Positions 41,370 to 51,600 of a stretch of 64,000 nucleotides of DNA are shown here, in pieces. Below the pieces are notes generated by a model. The model did no database searches. It was not told the origin of the DNA and saw only the letters and a program-made list of their open reading frames with translations. Source of the DNA: Bicyclus anynana. Its lineage: Eukaryota > Arthropoda > Insecta > Lepidoptera > Nymphalidae. The position numbers and the translations under genes are program-made. The stretch covers positions 1-64,000 of the forward strand of contig NC_069108.1 in the NCBI RefSeq assembly GCF_947172395.1, in the 5' to 3' direction. Each line of letters opens with the position of its first letter. Positions within the stretch are counted from its first letter, which is position 1.

Positions 41370-41522
41370 AATACCGTACCTGCCGGATAAAGTTATTTTT
41401 GCATATAAAGTAATAATTACGAAGTTTTTCGGTAAAAGTAAAACCGCGTGCATAACCTCAACCGTAGTTACCGCGCCGCGAGTGATTTCTTTTTTCAGCA
41501 ATTTACATAGAAATACATTAAT

Positions 41523-44500
41523 ATGTCTGCAAATACTGGAATGCTATCTATTGAAAAGTTGATGGGTCGAGACAACTGGTCTAGCTGGAGCTTCGCAGTG
41601 AAGGCGTACTTGCAACACGAGGATTTATATAATTGCATTTTAAAAGAACCGGTGAGCTCCGAGCCTGATTCCATGAAACTGGACATAAAAGCTAAGTCAA
41701 AATTAATATTACTGATTGACCCTATTTTGTATGTACATATTCAAGATGCTCAAAATGCAAAACAGGTGTGGGAAAGATTGGCAAAGGCATTTGAAGATAG
41801 TGGGTTAACTCGTAAGGTTGGCTTATTAAAAGAACTCATTAATACCAACTTAGAAAATAGTTTATCCGTTGAAGATTATGTAAACAAGATCATGACAGCC
41901 GCGCACAAGTTGAGAAATATCAATTTCCATGTTGATGATGAGTGGTTGGGCACTTTGATGCTGGCAGGGTTGCCGGAGGTGTACAGGCCCATGATCATGG
42001 GCTTAGAAAGTTCTGGCATGAAGATTAGTGCTGATCTAGTTAAAAATAAACTACTTCAAGAAGTGAAAGTTTCAGACACTACCGCTCTTTATGCAAACAA
42101 ACCCAAAAGTGATAAGAAAGGTCCTAGATGCTTTTCTTGTAATAAGTACGGCCATCTCAGTAAAAATTGCTGGCATAAAAAGACAAATATTAAAAAAACA
42201 GATAAAAATACAGGATATGTAGCAGCTTTTTCAGCTTGTACGACAAATGACTACAATCTTTGGCATGTTGACTCAGGGGCATCTATGCATATGACCATGC
42301 ACCGAGACTGGCTCACTGATGTCACTCCTTCATCTGTACCAACTATAAGAATAGCTAACAACAAATTATTGAAGGTTGAATGCTGCGGTAATGTATGTAT
42401 CAAGGTAAAAACAAAGGATGGCAGCACCGATTCAATACAGGTGAGAAATGTATTATATGTACCTGAATTAAAAACGAATTTGTTGTCTGTTAGTAAAATA
42501 ATTAAAAGTGGATACAGAGTATCATTTAATGAATATGGTTGCCAAATTTACAATCCTAGTAACAAGTTAATTGCTGAGGCAAAACTGATTAATGAAACAT
42601 ATCTATTAAACACTTGCTTCATTCCGTCAGTCATGATGGCTACAGCTGATGATACTTATCTGTGGCACCAAAGGATGGGCCACTTAAATTTCACTTATCT
42701 TCAGAAAATACCTAACCATACTGAAGGTGTAAAGTTTTCACCAAGAAAGGGAAATTATATTTGTTTAACCTGTCTTGAAGGAAAACAGACAAGAAAACCA
42801 TTCCCTATTGAAGGCTCCCGAGCAACAAGTTTGCTAGAGCTAATCCACAGTGATGTATGTGGACCGATGAAACATACTTCTATTGGAGGGGCAAGGTATT
42901 TTGTAACCTTTATTGATGATTTTTCTCGACGAGTACATGTATATTTTATTAAAAGTAAAAATGAAGTATTGGAAAAATTTATGGAATTTAAAAACAGGGT
43001 AGAAAATGAGTTAAATAGCAAAATTAAAGTTTTAAGGAGCGATAATGGAACTGAATACAAAAATAACAATTTTGAATCCTACTTAAAGACACATGGCATA
43101 CTGCACCAAACATCTAATGTACATACTCCTGAGCAAAACGGACTCAGTGAGAGGATGAATAGAACCTTGATTGAGCGCGCTAAATGCATGATTACAAATG
43201 CTGAATTACAGGTCACATATTGGGCAGAAGCGGTTGCTACAGCTGCATACATTGTGAACCGCTCTCCCACCTGTACCTTATCTGATGCGACGCCTCATGA
43301 AGTTTGGACTGGCAAAAAACCAAATCTCAGTCACATGAGAATATTTGGATGTTCTGCAATGGTGCTTATCCCTAAACAAAACAGAACTAAGCTTGATGTA
43401 AAGTCACGTAAGTTAATATTTGTTGGATATAGCGACTGTACAAAAGGCTACCGTTTCATAGATCCTGAAACAAAAAAGGCAGTTATTAGTAGAGATGTTG
43501 TATTCCTTGAAGCTTCAATTAAAAGAAATAAAATAGATAATTTACCTGAAAAAGAAAATGAAATTAGTAGACATAACTTAGAATTAGAAGAAAATAAAAA
43601 GGAAAGTTATAATGAAGTAATAAAAAAAGAAAATATTTACTTACCCTTAAGTGATGAACCTGAAGAATCTGTGGAAAAAAACATTAATGAAACACAGGAT
43701 GCTTCTCAGAGTATTTTTCTTTCAGATGATTCTGATCAATTCGAAAATGTTAATGATGAGACATACATACCTGACGAGTCACTTGACTCCCCAGTGGTAC
43801 CTAATCTTAGACCATTGCAGCAGAGAAGAAGACGCCGCAATGATGATGTTAATCAGAGTCCCTCATCACTAATGTGTCAAAATGTTGAGTCAACAATGAA
43901 TTTATTGAATAATGATCCACAAAGTCTTCAAGAAGCTCTTCACAGCGAAAAAGCTGATGAATGGAAGAGAGCTATGCATGAAGAATATCAGTCATTAATA
44001 AAGAATAATACGTGGACACAGGTTGACTTACCAGAAGGAAAATCAGTAATTCCCAGCAGATGGGTTTTTAAAACTAAGATGGATGGAAATGGGTCTATTA
44101 CTCGCTATAAAGCTAGGTTGGTGATTAAAGGATACAAACAAGTCAAAGGCATAGATTACAATGAGGTATACGCCCCAGTCGTACGTTATACATCTATAAG
44201 ATATTTAATTGGTCTTGCTGCCAAATATGGGCTTAAAATACATCAAATGGATGCCGTCACTGCATTCTTACAAGGTGAAATTGATGAAGAAATTTACATG
44301 TCCTTACCACCTGGCTATGAAGATCAAAATAAAGTATGTAAATTAAACAAGTCAATATATGGGCTTAAACAAGCCAGCAGACAATGGAATAAAAAATTAA
44401 ATAGTATTTTGTTAAATATTGGAATGACTCGTTCAAACATAGATCCATGTGTTTACCACCATATTTTGAGTGAAAATGATATGCTTTTCATAGCAGTGTA

Positions 44501-45491
44501 TGTAGATGACATACTATTCTTTTTCAATAATGAGGATACCTCACATAAAATAAAAGGAAAATTAAGCGATACATTCTATATGAAGGATTTAGGAATAGCA
44601 AAACATTGTATTGGTTTTAACATTGTACAAGAAAATAATGAAATCTCTATTGATCAATCTATCTACATAAGCATGATACTTGAACGATTTGGAATGATTC
44701 ACTGTAAACCAATGTGGACACCAACTGATGCCAATGTTAAGTTAAAGAAGGCTGAAAGTCAAGAAGAAATTTTAAATAATATTCCATATCAAGAAATAAT
44801 TGGCTGCTTATTATACCTATCACAGGGCACTCGCCCAGATATTACTTACATTGTGAATTCTTTGAGTAGATACAATAGTCAACCTACTAAAGAACATTGG
44901 GCAGCTCTGAAACGAGTTATGAGGTACTTGAAAGCTACAATACATATGAAATTAATTTATAAGAAGAATGCTGATGGATATATTTCAGGCTATAGTGACT
45001 CAGATTGGGCAAATGATATTGAAGACAGAAGATCTTGCACTGGGTATATATTTTTATTTCAGGGAGCTGCAATAAGTTGGAACTCCAAAAAACAACAAAC
45101 TATAGCACTTTCAACGAGTGAGGCAGAATATATGGCTTTGGCATCAACTATACAGGAAGCTCTTTGGTTGAAACAGCTGGCAGACGAGTTTCAGCCTGAC
45201 CTCAAAGGTACACCAATAACTCTTTACTGTGATAATCAAAGCGCGATTAGTCTTTCAGGAAATGCTGTCTACCATGCCCGAAGTAAACACATAGACATCC
45301 GTTACCACTTTGTACGGGAGAAGATTGCAGCCAAGCAAGTCGCAATACAATATAGATGCACTGGAGACATGGTCGCAGACAGTCTAACCAAGGGTCTGCA
45401 TCGGCCGAAGCATGAGCTTTTTGCAGCAGCTATGGGATTGATTCCGAAGTGTACGCGTCCAGGAGAGGATGTTGATAGTGTGGCCGCTTAA
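41523..45491 (+). CDS. gag-pol: Copia gag-pol polyprotein, 1322 aa, intact
   Basis: Single open frame for the whole element, starting at the first suitable ATG 163 nt after the 5' LTR. Gag region about 1-200, then a zinc knuckle CX2CX4HX4C (C203, C206, H211, C216). Protease has VDSGAS with D250. The integrase zinc site is H382, H387, C414, C417; its catalytic triad D444, D507, E543 has exactly 35 residues between the last two. An acidic low-complexity linker and a run of arginines span about 660-775. Reverse transcriptase has YVDD (993-996) with upstream D910. RNase H residues include D1159, E1200 and D1237. No stop or frameshift is present and every catalytic motif is kept. The stop codon lies 22 bp inside the 3' LTR, so the last residues are encoded by the polypurine tract and LTR. 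Gag and pol share one frame; how Gag excess is produced (in copia by splicing) is not visible here. Confidence 0.97.
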   Translation: MSANTGMLSIEKLMGRDNWSSWSFAVKAYLQHEDLYNCILKEPVSSEPDSMKLDIKAKSKLILLIDPILYVHIQDAQNAKQVWERLAKAFEDSGLTRKVGLLKELINTNLENSLSVEDYVNKIMTAAHKLRNINFHVDDEWLGTLMLAGLPEVYRPMIMGLESSGMKISADLVKNKLLQEVKVSDTTALYANKPKSDKKGPRCFSCNKYGHLSKNCWHKKTNIKKTDKNTGYVAAFSACTTNDYNLWHVDSGASMHMTMHRDWLTDVTPSSVPTIRIANNKLLKVECCGNVCIKVKTKDGSTDSIQVRNVLYVPELKTNLLSVSKIIKSGYRVSFNEYGCQIYNPSNKLIAEAKLINETYLLNTCFIPSVMMATADDTYLWHQRMGHLNFTYLQKIPNHTEGVKFSPRKGNYICLTCLEGKQTRKPFPIEGSRATSLLELIHSDVCGPMKHTSIGGARYFVTFIDDFSRRVHVYFIKSKNEVLEKFMEFKNRVENELNSKIKVLRSDNGTEYKNNNFESYLKTHGILHQTSNVHTPEQNGLSERMNRTLIERAKCMITNAELQVTYWAEAVATAAYIVNRSPTCTLSDATPHEVWTGKKPNLSHMRIFGCSAMVLIPKQNRTKLDVKSRKLIFVGYSDCTKGYRFIDPETKKAVISRDVVFLEASIKRNKIDNLPEKENEISRHNLELEENKKESYNEVIKKENIYLPLSDEPEESVEKNINETQDASQSIFLSDDSDQFENVNDETYIPDESLDSPVVPNLRPLQQRRRRRNDDVNQSPSSLMCQNVESTMNLLNNDPQSLQEALHSEKADEWKRAMHEEYQSLIKNNTWTQVDLPEGKSVIPSRWVFKTKMDGNGSITRYKARLVIKGYKQVKGIDYNEVYAPVVRYTSIRYLIGLAAKYGLKIHQMDAVTAFLQGEIDEEIYMSLPPGYEDQNKVCKLNKSIYGLKQASRQWNKKLNSILLNIGMTRSNIDPCVYHHILSENDMLFIAVYVDDILFFFNNEDTSHKIKGKLSDTFYMKDLGIAKHCIGFNIVQENNEISIDQSIYISMILERFGMIHCKPMWTPTDANVKLKKAESQEEILNNIPYQEIIGCLLYLSQGTRPDITYIVNSLSRYNSQPTKEHWAALKRVMRYLKATIHMKLIYKKNADGYISGYSDSDWANDIEDRRSCTGYIFLFQGAAISWNSKKQQTIALSTSEAEYMALASTIQEALWLKQLADEFQPDLKGTPITLYCDNQSAISLSGNAVYHARSKHIDIRYHFVREKIAAKQVAIQYRCTGDMVADSLTKGLHRPKHELFAAAMGLIPKCTRPGEDVDSVAA
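45461..45469 (+). other. Copia polypurine tract
   Basis: AGGAGAGGA directly abuts the 3' LTR start. It is the expected primer for plus-strand DNA synthesis and is also read as part of the gag-pol frame. Confidence 0.85.
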
Positions 45492-45636
45492 CAATCACTA
45501 GTTTATTGTCTATGTTAACTGTTCTCTGTGATCGGTCTCTTCTTCTCTTGAACTGTGCTCTGTCAGACGTTTACTTATTTAATTATTCTCAATAAACTAT
45601 TTAAAACTATAAACTATAAAGCCTTTCAATCTATCA
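45470..45636 (+). repeat. Copia 3' LTR
   Basis: 167 bp, identical by eye to the 5' LTR, TGTTGATAG to CTATCA. Its first 22 bp encode the end of the gag-pol frame. It is followed at once by the TATTC duplication and satellite sequence. Confidence 0.96.
45591..45596 (+). terminator. Probable polyadenylation signal of the copia transcript
   Basis: AATAAA about 40 bp before the end of the 3' LTR; the same motif sits at the same place in the 5' LTR. It is the only perfect AATAAA in the LTR. Confidence 0.55.
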
Positions 45637-45641
45637 TATTC
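45637..45641 (+). repeat. Target-site duplication TATTC, right copy
   Basis: TATTC directly after the 3' LTR, matching 41188-41192. The satellite resumes from these bases in phase. Confidence 0.95.
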
Positions 45642-48600
45642 AAAGACTCTTTTCGCTTGAGGTGAGTTCGAAATTTTTTCGGTACAAAGTCGAAGTACTT
45701 GAAAAGTCGAAAATTATGAAATTCAAACTAGCGTGTTCTGAGAGCGCGCTTATACGTAACTTTCAATGCCTAACCATATTCAAAGACTCTTTTCGCTTGA
45801 GGTGAGTTCGAAATTTTTTCGGTACAAAGTCGAAGTACTTGAAAAGTCGAAAATTATGAAATTCAAACTAGCGTGTTCTGAGAGCGCGCTTATACGTAAC
45901 TTTCAATGCCTAACCATATTCAAAGACTCTTTTCGCTTGAGGTGAGTTCGAAATTTTTTCGGTACAAAGTCGAAGTACTTGAAAAGTCGAAAATTATGAA
46001 ATTCCAACTAGCGTGTTCTGAGAGCGCGCTTATACGTAACTTTCAATGCCTAACCATATTCAAAGACTCTTTTCGCTTGAGGTGAGTTCGAAATTTTTTC
46101 GGTACAAAGTCGAAGTACTTGAAAAGTCGAAAATTATGAAATTCAAACTAGCGTGTTCTGAGAGCGCGCTTATACGTAACTTTCAATGCCTAACCATATT
46201 CAAAGGCTCTTTTCGCTTGAGGTGAGTTCGAAATTTTTCCGGTACAAAGTCGAAGTACTTGAAAAGTCGAAAATTATGAAATTCAAACTAGCGTGTTCTG
46301 AGAGCGCGCTTATACGTAACTTTCAATGCCTAACCATATTCAAAGACTCTTTTCGCTCTAGGTGAGTTCGAAATTTTTCCGGTACAAAGTCGAAGTACTT
46401 GAAAAGTCGAAAATTATGAAATTCAAACTAGCGTGTTCTGAGAGCGCGCTTATACGTAACTTTCAATGCCTAACCATATTCAAAGACTCTTTTCGCTTGA
46501 GGTGAGTTCGAAATTTTTTCGGTACAAAGTCGAAGTACTTGAAAAGTCGAAAATTATGAAATTCAAACTAGCGTGTTCTGAGAGCGCGCTTATACGTAAC
46601 TTTCAATGCCTAACCATATTCAAAGACTCTTTTTGCTCTAGGTGAGTTCGAAATTTTTCCGGTACAAAGTCGAAGTACTTGAAAAGTCGAAAATTATGAA
46701 ATTCAAACTAGCGTGTTCTGAGAGCGCGCTTATACGTAACTTTCAATGCCTAACCATATTCAAAGACTCTTTTCGCTTGAGGTGAGTTCGAAATTTTTTC
46801 GGTACAAAGTCGAAGTACTTGAAAAGTCGAAAATTATGAAATTCAAACTTGTGTGTTCTGAGAGTGCGATTATACGTTACTTTCAATGCCTAACCATATT
46901 CAAAGACTCTTTTCGCTTGAGGTGAGTTCGAAATTTTTTCGGTACAAAGTCGAAGTACTTGAAAAGTCGAAAATTATGAAATTCAAACTAGCGTGTTCTG
47001 AGAGCGCGCTTATACGTAACTTTTAATGCCTAACCATATTCAAAGACTCTTTTTGCTCTAGGTGAGTTCGAAATTTTTCCGGTACAAAGTCGAAGTACTT
47101 GAAAAGTCGAAAATTATGAAATTCAAACTAGCGTGTTCTGAGAGCGCGCTTATACGTAACTTTCAATGCCTAACCATATTCAAAGACTCTTTTCGCTTGA
47201 GGTGAGTTCGAAATTTTTTCGGTACAAAGTCGAAGTACTTGAAAAGTCGAAAATTATGAAATTCAAACTTGTGTGTTCTGAGAGTGCGATTATACGTAAC
47301 TTTCAATGCCTAACCATATTCAAAGACTCTTTTCGCTTGAGGTGAGTTCGAAATTTTTTCGGTACAAAGTCGAAGTACTTGAAAAGTCGAAAATTATGAA
47401 ATTCAAACTAGCGTGTTCTGAGAGCGCGCTTATACGTAACTTTCAATGCCTAACCATATTCAAAGACTCTTTTTGCTCTAGGTGAGTTCGAAATTTTTCC
47501 GGTACAAAGTCGAAGTACTTGAAAAGTCGAAAATTATGAAATTCAAACTAGCGTGTTCTGAGAGCGCGCTTATACGTAACTTTCAATGCCTAACGATATT
47601 CAAAGACTCTTTTCGCTTGAGGTGAGTTCGAAATTTTTTCGGTACAAAGTCGAAGTACTTGAAAAGTCGAAAATTATGAAATTCAAACTAGCGTGTTCTG
47701 AGAGCGCGCTTATACGTAACTTTCAATGCCTAACCATATTCAAAGACTCTTTTCGCTTGAGGTGAGTTCGAAATTTTTTCGGTACAAAGTCGAAGTACTT
47801 GAAAAGTCGAAAATTATGAAATTCAAACTAGCGTGTTCTGAGAGCGCGCTTATACGTAACTTTCAATGCCTAACCATATTCAAAGACTCTTTTCGCTTGA
47901 GGTGAGTTCGAAATTTTTTCGGTACAAAGTCGAAGTACTTGAAAAGTCGAAAATTATGAAATTCAAACTAGCGTGTTCTGAGAGCGCGCTTATACGTAAC
48001 TTTCAATGCCTAACCATATTCAAAGACTCTTTTCGCTTGAGGTGAGTTCGAAATTTTTTCGGTACAAAGTCGAAGTACTTGAAAAGTCGAAAATTATGAA
48101 ATTCAAACTAGCGTGTTCTGAGAGCGCGCTTATACGTAACTTTCAATGCCTAACGATATTCAAAGACTCTTTTCGCTTGAGGTGAGTTCGAAATTTTTTC
48201 GGTACAAAGTCGAAGTACTTGAAAAGTCGAAAATTATGAAATTCAAACTAGCGTGTTCTGAGAGCGCGCTTATACGTAACTTTCAATGCCTAACCATATT
48301 CAAAGACTCTTTTCGCTTGAGGTGAGTTCGAAATTTTTTCGGTACAAAGTCGAAGTACTTGAAAAGTCGAAAATTATGAAATTCAAACTAGCGTGTTCTG
48401 AGAGCGCGCTTATACGTAACTTTCAATGCCTAACCATATTCAAAGACTCTTTTCGCTTGAGGTGAGTTCGAAATTTTTTCGGTACAAAGTCGAAGTACTT
48501 GAAAAGTCGAAAATTATGAAATTCAAACTAGCGTGTTCTGAGAGCGCGCTTATACGTAACTTTCAATGCCTAACCATATTCAAAGACTCTTTTCGCTTGA

Positions 48601-51600
48601 GGTGAGTTCGAAATTTTTTCGGTACAAAGTCGAAGTACTTGAAAAGTCGAAAATTATGAAATTCAAACTAGCGTGTTCTGAGAGCGCGCTTATACGTAAC
48701 TTTCAATGCCTAACCATATTCAAAGACTCTTTTCGCTTGAGGTGAGTTCGAAATTTTTTCGGTACAAAGTCGAAGTACTTGAAAAGTCGAAAATTATGAA
48801 ATTCAAACTAGCGTGTTCTGAGAGCGCGCTTATACGTAACTTTCAATGCCTAACCATATTCAAAGGCTCTTTTCGCTTGAGGTGAGTTCGAAATTTTTCC
48901 GGTACAAAGTCGAAGTACTTGAAAAGTCGAAAATTATGAAATTCAAACTAGCGTGTTCTGAGAGCGCGCTTATACGTAACTTTCAATGCCTAACCATATT
49001 CAAAGACTCTTTTCGCTCTAGGTGAGTTCGAAATTTTTCCGGTACAAAGTCGAAGTACTTGAAAAGTCGAAAATTATGAAATTCAAACTAGCGTGTTCTG
49101 AGAGCGCGCTTATACGTAACTTTCAATGCCTAACCATATTCAAAGACTCTTTTCGCTTGAGGTGAGTTCGAAATTTTTTCGGTACAAAGTCGAAGTACTT
49201 GAAAAGTCGAAAATTATGAAATTCAAACTAGCGTGTTCTGAGAGCGCGCTTATACGTAACTTTCAATGCCTAACCATATTCAAAGACTCTTTTTGCTCTA
49301 GGTGAGTTCGAAATTTTTCCGGTACAAAGTCGAAGTACTTGAAAAGTCGAAAATTATGAAATTCAAACTAGCGTGTTCTGAGAGCGCGCTTATACGTAAC
49401 TTTCAATGCCTAACCATATTCAAAGACTCTTTTCGCTTGAGGTGAGTTCGAAATTTTTTCGGTACAAAGTCGAAGTACTTGAAAAGTCGAAAATTATGAA
49501 ATTCAAACTTGTGTGTTCTGAGAGTGCGATTATACGTTACTTTCAATGCCTAACCATATTCAAAGACTCTTTTCGCTTGAGGTGAGTTCGAAATTTTTTC
49601 GGTACAAAGTCGAAGTACTTGAAAAGTCGAAAATTATGAAATTCAAACTAGCGTGTTCTGAGAGCGCGCTTATACGTAACTTTTAATGCCTAACCATATT
49701 CAAAGACTCTTTTTGCTCTAGGTGAGTTCGAAATTTTTCCGGTACAAAGTCGAAGTACTTGAAAAGTCGAAAATTATGAAATTCAAACTAGCGTGTTCTG
49801 AGAGCGCGCTTATACGTAACTTTCAATGCCTAACGATATTCAAAGACTCTTTTCGCTTGAGGTGAGTTCGAAATTTTTTCGGTACAAAGTCGAAGTACTT
49901 GAAAAGTTGAAAATTATGAAATTCAAACTAGCGTGTTCTGAGAGCGCGCTTATACGTAACTTTCAATGCCTAACCATATTCAAAGACTCTTTTCGCTTGA
50001 GGTGAGTTCGAAATTTTTTCGGTACAAAGTCGAAGTACTTGAAAAGTCGAAAATTATGAAATTCAAACTAGCGTGTTCTGAGAGCGCGCTTATACGTAAC
50101 TTTCAATGCCTAACCATATTCAAAGACTCTTTTCGCTTGAGGTGAGTTCGAATTTTTTTCGGTACAAAGTCGAAGTACTTGAAAAGTCGAAAATTATGAA
50201 ATTCAAACTAGCGTGTTCTGAGAGCGCGCTTATACGTAACTTTCAATGCCTAACCATATTCAAAGACTCTTTTTGCTATAGGTGAGTTCGAATTTTTTTC
50301 GGTACAAAGTCGAAGTACTTGAAAAGTCGAAAATTATGAAATTCAAACTAGCGTGTTCTGAGAGCGCGCTTATACGTAACTTTCAATGCCTAACCATATT
50401 CAAAGACTCTTTTCGCTTGAGGTGAGTTCGAAATTTTTTCGGTACAAAGTCGAAGTACTTGAAAAGTCGAAAATTATGAAATTCAAACTTGTGTGTTCTG
50501 AGAGTGCGATTATACGTAACTTTCAATGCCTAACCATATTCAAAGACTCTTTTCGCTTGAGGTGAGTTCGAAATTTTTTCGGTACAAAGTCGAAGTACTT
50601 GAAAAGTCGAAAATTATGAAATTCAAACTAGCGTGTTCTGAGAGCGCGCTTATACGTAACTTTCAATGCCTAACCATATTCAAAGACTCTTTTTGCTCTA
50701 GGTGAGTTCGAAATTTTTCCGGTACAAAGTCGAAGTACTTGAAAAGTCGAAAATTATGAAATTCAAACTAGCGTGTTCTGAGAGCGCGCTTATACGTAAC
50801 TTTCAATGCCTAACGATATTCAAAGACTCTTTTCGCTTGAGGTGAGTTCGAAATTTTTTCGGTACAAAGTCGAAGTACTTGAAAAGTCGAAAATTATGAA
50901 ATTCAAACTAGCGTGTTCTGAGAGCGCGCTTATACGTAACTTTCAATGCCTAACCATATTCAAAGACTCTTTTCGCTTGAGGTGAGTTCGAAATTTTTTC
51001 GGTACAAAGTCGAAGTACTTGAAAAGTCGAAAATTATGAAATTCAAACTAGCGTGTTCTGAGAGCGCGCTTATACGTAACTTTCAATGCCTAACCATATT
51101 CAAAGACTCTTTTCGCTTGAGGTGAGTTCGAAATTTTTTCGGTACAAAGTCGAAGTACTTGAAAAGTCGAAAATTATGAAATTCAAACTAGCGTGTTCTG
51201 AGAGCGCGCTTATACGTAACTTTCAATGCCTAACCATATTCAAAGACTCTTTTCGCTTGAGGTGAGTTCGAAATTTTTTCGGTACAAAGTCGAAGTACTT
51301 GAAAAGTCGAAAATTATGAAATTCAAACTAGCGTGTTCTGAGAGCGCGCTTATACGTAACTTTCAATGCCTAACCATATTCAAAGACTCTTTTCGCTTGA
51401 GGTGAGTTCGAAATTTTTTCGGTACAAAGTCGAAGTACTTGAAAAGTCGAAAATTATGAAATTCAAACTAGCGTGTTCTGAGAGCGCGCTTATACGTAAC
51501 TTTCAATGCCTAACCATATTCAAAGGCTCTTTTCGCTTGAGGTGAGTTCGAAATTTTTCCGGTACAAAGTCGAAGTACTTGAAAAGTCGAAAATTATGAA

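Larger units (their letters stand above)
41193..45636 (+). mobile_element. Complete Ty1/copia LTR retrotransposon in the satellite
   Basis: 4444-bp element: 167-bp LTR, primer site, untranslated leader, single gag-pol frame, polypurine tract, 167-bp LTR. The LTRs start with TGTTGATAG and end with CTATCA (TG...CA), and I see no difference between them. A 5-bp TATTC duplication flanks the element. The order protease, integrase, reverse transcriptase, RNase H inside one frame is the Ty1/copia order. Identical LTRs plus an unbroken frame point to a recent insertion by a possibly active copy. I cannot name the family without a library search. Confidence 0.97.

Noticed and set aside
41278..41562. 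94-codon frame across the copia LTR and leader
   Set aside because: It overlaps LTR, primer site and the gag start in another frame; no domain.
41495..43872. Short frames opposite to or within the copia gag-pol (41495-41686, 42755-43069, 43079-43270, 43651-43872)
   Set aside because: Shadows of a convincing 1322-codon polyprotein.
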